Position numbers and translations under genes: made by a program
The notes under the pieces: model-generated
The model's database searches: none
What the model was told of the DNA's origin: nothing
The model's input: the letters and a program-made list of their open reading frames with translations, nothing else
In this document: piece after piece, positions 57,005 through 61,468 of the stretch
How positions within the stretch are numbered: position 1 is the first letter of the stretch
Layout of the letters: each line of letters starts with the position of its first letter
Source of the DNA: Gnomoniopsis sp. IMI 355080
Lineage: Eukaryota; Ascomycota; Sordariomycetes; Diaporthales; Gnomoniaceae
Assembly (NCBI GenBank): GCA_027946555.1
Contig: JAPEVC010000213.1
Location: 1-61,468 of the forward strand
Reading direction: 5' to 3'
DNA: 61,468 nucleotides

Positions 57005-59691
57005 TACCGGAAATTGATCACGGCAAGCTGTTCACGTTAGTAACAAGCCATGAATCCTAAACCAAGAGTGTGCGAATACAGCATTTGAAATCCGGACAAT
57101 CAACAGGTGAGACAGGAAAGCAGAACATACCAGGTCATTCACTCCAAACGCCAGCCTCTGACCACTTGCGTCCCAGCAAAGACAGTGCTGGTCCTCGATG
57201 TCTGCGGTGCCGTTGACCTTGGGACTTAATCTACTTCCAGGCTGATTCGTTCTGCTCCATTGGGCCCGTGGCAGCGTGTATTCACCAACCTTCCAGATCA
57301 AGATTTTATCTCGCGTAGCACCGGCTATGAACGCGCCGTCAGGCGTAAAAGAGAGAGCGAGCACAGGGTTGGCGTCGATTGTCATTTCAAGTTTGGCCTT
57401 GCTATCGGGCTGGCGGGCGTCCCGTATGGCAATCGTGCCGTCCTCGCCACCAGATGCTAGAAGTCTTTCGCCGTCGGGTTGAGAACCTCGACGTGGCTGC
57501 CACTGCAGAACCGAGATGTGACCGTCATGGGCAGGAGCGTCATTAGAACGACGTTCACCAGATGATTCCCATATCTATAGAAGATTGTCAGGAATTGAAA
57601 ACAAGAAGAAATCTAATTCCACCGGTAGAGTACTGAGATTTACTTACGTCAAGGTGGCCATTAGATGTTGCCGCCGCGATGCACCCAGTCTCCTGGTCAT
57701 ACTGAACGGTGGTCAAGGGGTCTCCTGGTCGCGTCGCAAATTCCTTGACTTGGGCAATTGAGTCGCCATTGACTCGGAGCTGGAGCAGTCTAGTTCTCAA
57801 ACACAGCACAAATTCTGACTCGTTCATCCAAGCGACATCAGGCTCATCAAGCTCGGGGTCGAGGCCAGTCACAACGTATTCCACTGGGCTGGCTGAGATC
57901 GAGGGCAATACTGTAATAACCCATCCGTCCGGTTGGTCTGGCCCACTCTTGGTGGAAGGTGAGACACTCAAGATAGAGCGGTTGAGGGGGTTGCATCGCA
58001 GCTTGACAATGGGACCCTCGAAGTCGTCCCAGTGTTGCACCTGCTTGCCGTCCAAGTTCCAGAGGTCGATGCGGGCTCTTTGCTCGTCATCAGTAGCGAC
58101 GGCAATGTGCTTTCCATCGGATGCCCAGGAGAAGGCGGTGATTCGGCTATTGTTAGGGAATTCCTCGTTGATCAGATTGATGGATGGCCAGCCAGGGTCC
58201 ACGTGATCAGCCAGCTGCTCGGGGACGGTAGTACGCGAAATGGTCCAAACGCGGGCTAGTGCATCAGTACCGGCTGCGGCGAGGCGGGATGGGTCCTTAG
58301 GGTTCCACTCGCATTGCAGCAGCACTGGGCTCTTGTTAGACCGGTGCGACACCTCAGCGGTTGGGTTAGCTGCTACGGATGATGAGGAGGCGTCATCATT
58401 TGCAAGGCGCAGATAAATGGTTTTGGCCTCGAGCTCGTCAATTTTGTCGGTCTGGGTTGCGTGGTCAGGACCTTCAGTGCGCGGAGCCGGGGTCGGGGCT
58501 TGTTCACCCTCGAGTGGGGAGGGATAGGCGTGGTTGTCGGATTGATGGTGATCAACATCCATAGGGCTTGTGGCTGAATCAGTTCCATTTTCTAGGCCGT
58601 TGGTACTGGCATTGGCCAATCGAGGTCGCTTTGTGGGGTTGCCAATTGCCAGCTCGGCAGGAGAGTCGACTTGACGCTTGAGTGATGACTGTGCCTGTGA
58701 TTGTGCCTGTGTGTTTGGCTGCGGTTGTGATTGAGATTGAGGTTGTGGCTTGTCGGCTTGGTCGACAGCGGCTGTCTCCGAGGGCGGCAATGCTTCCTCA
58801 GGGTCGTCCTGCAGCTGGGTGTAATCGACGGGTGGCTGGTGCACGAGTGGCCCGAAGACTCCACGGGGCTCACTGGCCGTTGCGGTAGCCGCTGCGTCAC
58901 CAGGTTGCTGCGACAGGGAAATTGTTAGTGTGGCCGCAGGAGGCGGCTTGGCTCGAAACAGACGATCGAAGGGCGGCGCCAACCCCCGAGGGGCCCCCGA
59001 GAAGATGGGACGGGAATCGGAATAGAGAAACCAGGCTAGGTAGGCGGCCGAAACAGAGCGATTGTGCTCACCTGTGCATTTTCAAAATCTCTTACGAGAC
59101 CCCCATAGATGAGCCCCTTGTTGAGGACGTCGACGAGAGCGTAGTTCTTGACATGGGGGGCAAAGTCAAAGTGCCGGTGAGGTGCTTCCACGCGCCATTC
59201 TTTCTGGAGCTTGGCGGCAGTCTCCCGGTAGTCTGTGAAGCCCAGTTGGTGAGTTAGCTGCTCCCGAGGACGGGGCCATGGGGAGGAATGTTAGTGATGC
59301 AACACGCACTGGATTCAAGCAAGTATCTGTCACGTCAAGTCAGCGGGTTTGTGCCGGGTACAGGATGCGTTGGGAGGGCCAGGCATGGTCGATCCCATCT
59401 CGAAACCCAAGAGGCGCAGAGGTGCAGCAGCGCAAACGCGGAAGGGGAGGGGCGCAAGTGCGGGCAAGGCGAAGGATGATGGGTTTGATGATGCAGACGA
59501 CAGCAAGTGTGCGCAAGAGTGGGTGTGAGGTTGATGCAGGTGGATGAGGCACGGCGGGACGAGGTGAGTGAGGGTATCGAGGCGTGGAGTGCAGAGTGGA
59601 AGGCGAGGCGAGAAGCGGCGAGGGTAGTAGGGCAACCAACGAACCTCCAGACGAGATAGTTGACTCTGTCCGAGTCGAGCAGCTCCTTCAT
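57005..59691 (-). CDS. LisH/WD40 protein of the TBL1 / Sif2 type (histone deacetylase corepressor subunit)
   Basis: Six exons, 59691-59645, 59326-59310, 59232-59072, 58907-57648, 57574-57131 and 57028-57005, encode 650 residues. The start, MKELLDSDRVNYLVWRYLLE then SNYRETAAKLQKEW, is a LisH dimerisation motif. It is followed by the F-box-like segment of TBL1 proteins (HRHFDFAPHVKNYALVDVLN). A Gln/Pro/Ser-rich linker follows (about 75-270, with KRQVDSPAELAIGNPTKRPR as a likely nuclear signal), then WD40 repeats from about 300 to the end, including LLQCEWNPKDPSRLAAAGTD, ITAFSWASDGKHIAVATDD and ISVLQWQPRRG. The C-terminus LAVINFR is the usual one. Yeast Sif2 and animal TBL1 sit in Set3C/NCoR-type deacetylase complexes, so a chromatin repressor role is expected. 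Exon 2 is only 17 nt and the last exon 24 nt including the stop. Confidence 0.92.
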
Positions 59692-60380
59692 TGTGGGCAG
59701 CCAGAGCTACGTGATATCGAATATGAACTTTTGATGGTGTCGAGAGGCGCTTGCAGGCACGACGCAGTAGTGTTTGGGTGTGATGAGGACAATAAACGGA
59801 ATTGACGAGGCGTGGACTTCGAGATTGAAGGTGTCGAGAGAGGGAATGAACGGCTATGCTTTTTTTCGGGCGGTTTTGCTGGTTAGCGTCGCGGGCGCGG
59901 GCGCCTGGCACCACCAGTTCCGTAGGTAGCTGGGTAGGTACTCTGGCACACAACACTAGAAAGGCACGAGCACTCGGCTCCATATTTGCAGGCCAATGTC
60001 ACTCAAGTGCCACATTGAAGCCAATGTGCCAGCGTCCAGGGCTCCAACAGGTGAACCGGCATGGGCCCAGCAGTATCCTGGTAAGGCATGCATGCATGCT
60101 GGCATTGCTACCATAGCCAATTCTGAAGTCACGATTGATGGGGACCGCCCGCGTCGAGGTACCTCTGTCTCCAATCTTGAACTTCTGCAAGACCCAAATA
60201 GGCCTAGTGAGTTCCCAGGTTGAGGACCATAACAAAGTCCCTAGTCCCGCCCTCTTAGCTCGCCGGTTCTCCTTGAGTGGCCTTTCTTTTTGCATCATCC
60301 ACGCACGTAATGTATGGCCGCTGCTGATCTCTACAAGTAATTTAGGTGAGAAGCCAGTCAGATAGAGTTCAGACCGGTAA

Positions 60381-60404
60381 CTGCTGCTGCTGCTGCTGCT
60401 GCTG
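60381..60404. repeat. (CTG)8 trinucleotide microsatellite
   Basis: Eight perfect CTG units outside any supported gene. Confidence 0.95.
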
Positions 60405-61065
60405 AATGGACGGAAGAGCTAGACAAACGGCTGCATGCCTACTGTAGCAAGTCGGAAACAGCCTTTTCTGGACAGCCTTCCTTTCAGCGACTTCTCATGG
60501 CCTTGGCTGAGATTCCAGATCACCATCCTGCCGACTTCATGCCTCCGCAGGCGCCCGCTGCATCGGACCGGCGCCACCTTTTATGTTTGCACAGACTTGG
60601 ATGCTGATGTCCAAGTCCACGGCCAGGGGCCGGATACGCACGGAACATGCAAGATCTGCATGTACCATGGTATACCGCAGGCAACTTTTGCTTCTGCCGC
60701 TTCTCCATCCACCCTGCCCGTCCAGCCCAAACCGCCCGCCTGCCACCCGGACATGTCTTAAGGGGGCCTAATAACGCCTCCGAGATTTCAAATGCGCTAT
60801 GTGCAGAGCCGATCGTCCTGTCACCTGGCAATGAGAGTGAACTAGGCAACATCAAATGAAGAGGCAGTGAAAGCCCAAACGAGTCATCCGGCATTGAGCC
60901 CACACTTCCACCTCCGCCAGACCGCATCCAGAAGCTTAGCCGGACAAGGAATGATGTGCGAACCCAGAACGAATGTTGGAGTCCTGACACAATGCGAGAA
61001 TGCGAATCTGGAAACACGGTTGCGGGGATAGACGCTGTCGCGTTGCAGCCCCAATTGACCCAGCA

Positions 61066-61119
61066 CTCCCACACACACACACACTCCCACGCACACACAC
61101 ACTCCCACGCACACACCCA
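61066..61119. repeat. 18-bp CA-rich minisatellite, three units
   Basis: Three tandem copies of CTCCCAC(A/G)CACACACACA, the last slightly altered, run from 61066 to 61119. Confidence 0.9.
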
Positions 61120-61468
61120 ATCTCGGCCCACACAGCCCTGAGGCGCGGCGGCGTCATCGGTTCCCAAAAGACAAGATCGGGTCACAAGCGTTAAACAGAC
61201 TACAACTCAGAATTGCGCGAAGCTTGGTGCTTTGTCACCTATACTTTGATTGGGGTCACTGGAACTCTGGGTTTCCATTGAGTCGCTCAGAAATTTCCTG
61301 ACACTGTCAATGAGAGCAGAGGCATGCCGCCCAGCACCCTTAACCCTTTGCATTTCCTCTGAAGAGACACTGTCTGCTGGCCAGCCTGGCAAACCCTGGT
61401 TGACCGGAGTGTCCCGTTTCTAAGGGGGTGTGGATTGGGGTGTGGGGAGAGACGGGGATACCCTCGAG

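Larger units (their letters stand above)
59692..61468. other. 1.8 kb right-end intergenic stretch
   Basis: No supported gene to the window edge. It holds the promoter of the LisH/WD40 gene, a (CTG)8 run and an 18-bp minisatellite, both listed. The long minus-strand open frame over 60520-61185 is produced by repeats and is not credible. Confidence 0.55.

Noticed and set aside
60520..61185. 221-codon minus-strand open frame
   Set aside because: Its open state comes from the CA-rich minisatellite (repeated CVCAWE-like peptide), with no family resemblance.
1..61468. CRISPR array, prophage, plasmid origin or bacterial operon
   Set aside because: All genes have spliceosomal introns or fungal families; no regularly spaced direct repeats of the right size.

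Overview
The window is nuclear DNA of a filamentous ascomycete (Pezizomycotina), most likely a Sordariomycete and probably of the order Hypocreales. The evidence is the gene content (fungal group X hybrid histidine kinase, UDP-galactopyranose mutase, NCE101, DIL/ankyrin protein) and the intron style. Most introns are 52 to 130 nt long, with GTAAGT/GTATGT-like donors, CTGAC/CTAAC branch sites and YAG acceptors. The species placement is inference. No rRNA, tRNA, CRISPR array or intact transposon could be supported.

Layout, left to right. At 1-261 (-) is the first exon of a cytochrome b561-like membrane protein that runs off the window. It is divergent from allantoicase (1496-2795, +), and a cluster of GATA-factor sites lies between them. 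An 8.6 kb gene-poor stretch follows, up to a conserved Pro/Gln-rich protein of unknown function (11439-13093, +) preceded by a start-stop uORF. After another 3.9 kb without a gene comes a decayed FAD monooxygenase (17018-17964, +). Four large genes then lie on the minus strand: a TBC Rab-GAP (18965-22329), a DIL/ankyrin protein (25724-28413), a 2463-residue hybrid histidine kinase with a degenerate N-terminal kinase-like domain (29244-37415), and UDP-galactopyranose mutase (39263-41157). A triose-phosphate-transporter-family nucleotide-sugar transporter lies divergently 4.2 kb away (45367-46781, +).

The right third is denser: ribosomal protein eL27 (48380-49170, -), NCE101 (49562-49943, +), a TTC36 homologue (50321-51221, -), 4-hydroxyphenylpyruvate dioxygenase (52158-53432, +), TFIIH subunit Ssl1/p44 (53780-55412, -) and a LisH/WD40 TBL1-type protein (57005-59691, -).

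Two neighbour pairs look functionally meaningful. The TTC36 homologue and HPPD are head to head across 936 bp; mammalian TTC36 is reported to stabilise HPD, so this may be an ancient tyrosine-catabolism module. UDP-galactopyranose mutase with the nearby transporter resembles the glfA/glfB galactofuranose pair of Aspergillus. All exon models were joined by hand from splice consensus and reading frame. The coding exon lengths of every intact model sum to a multiple of three.
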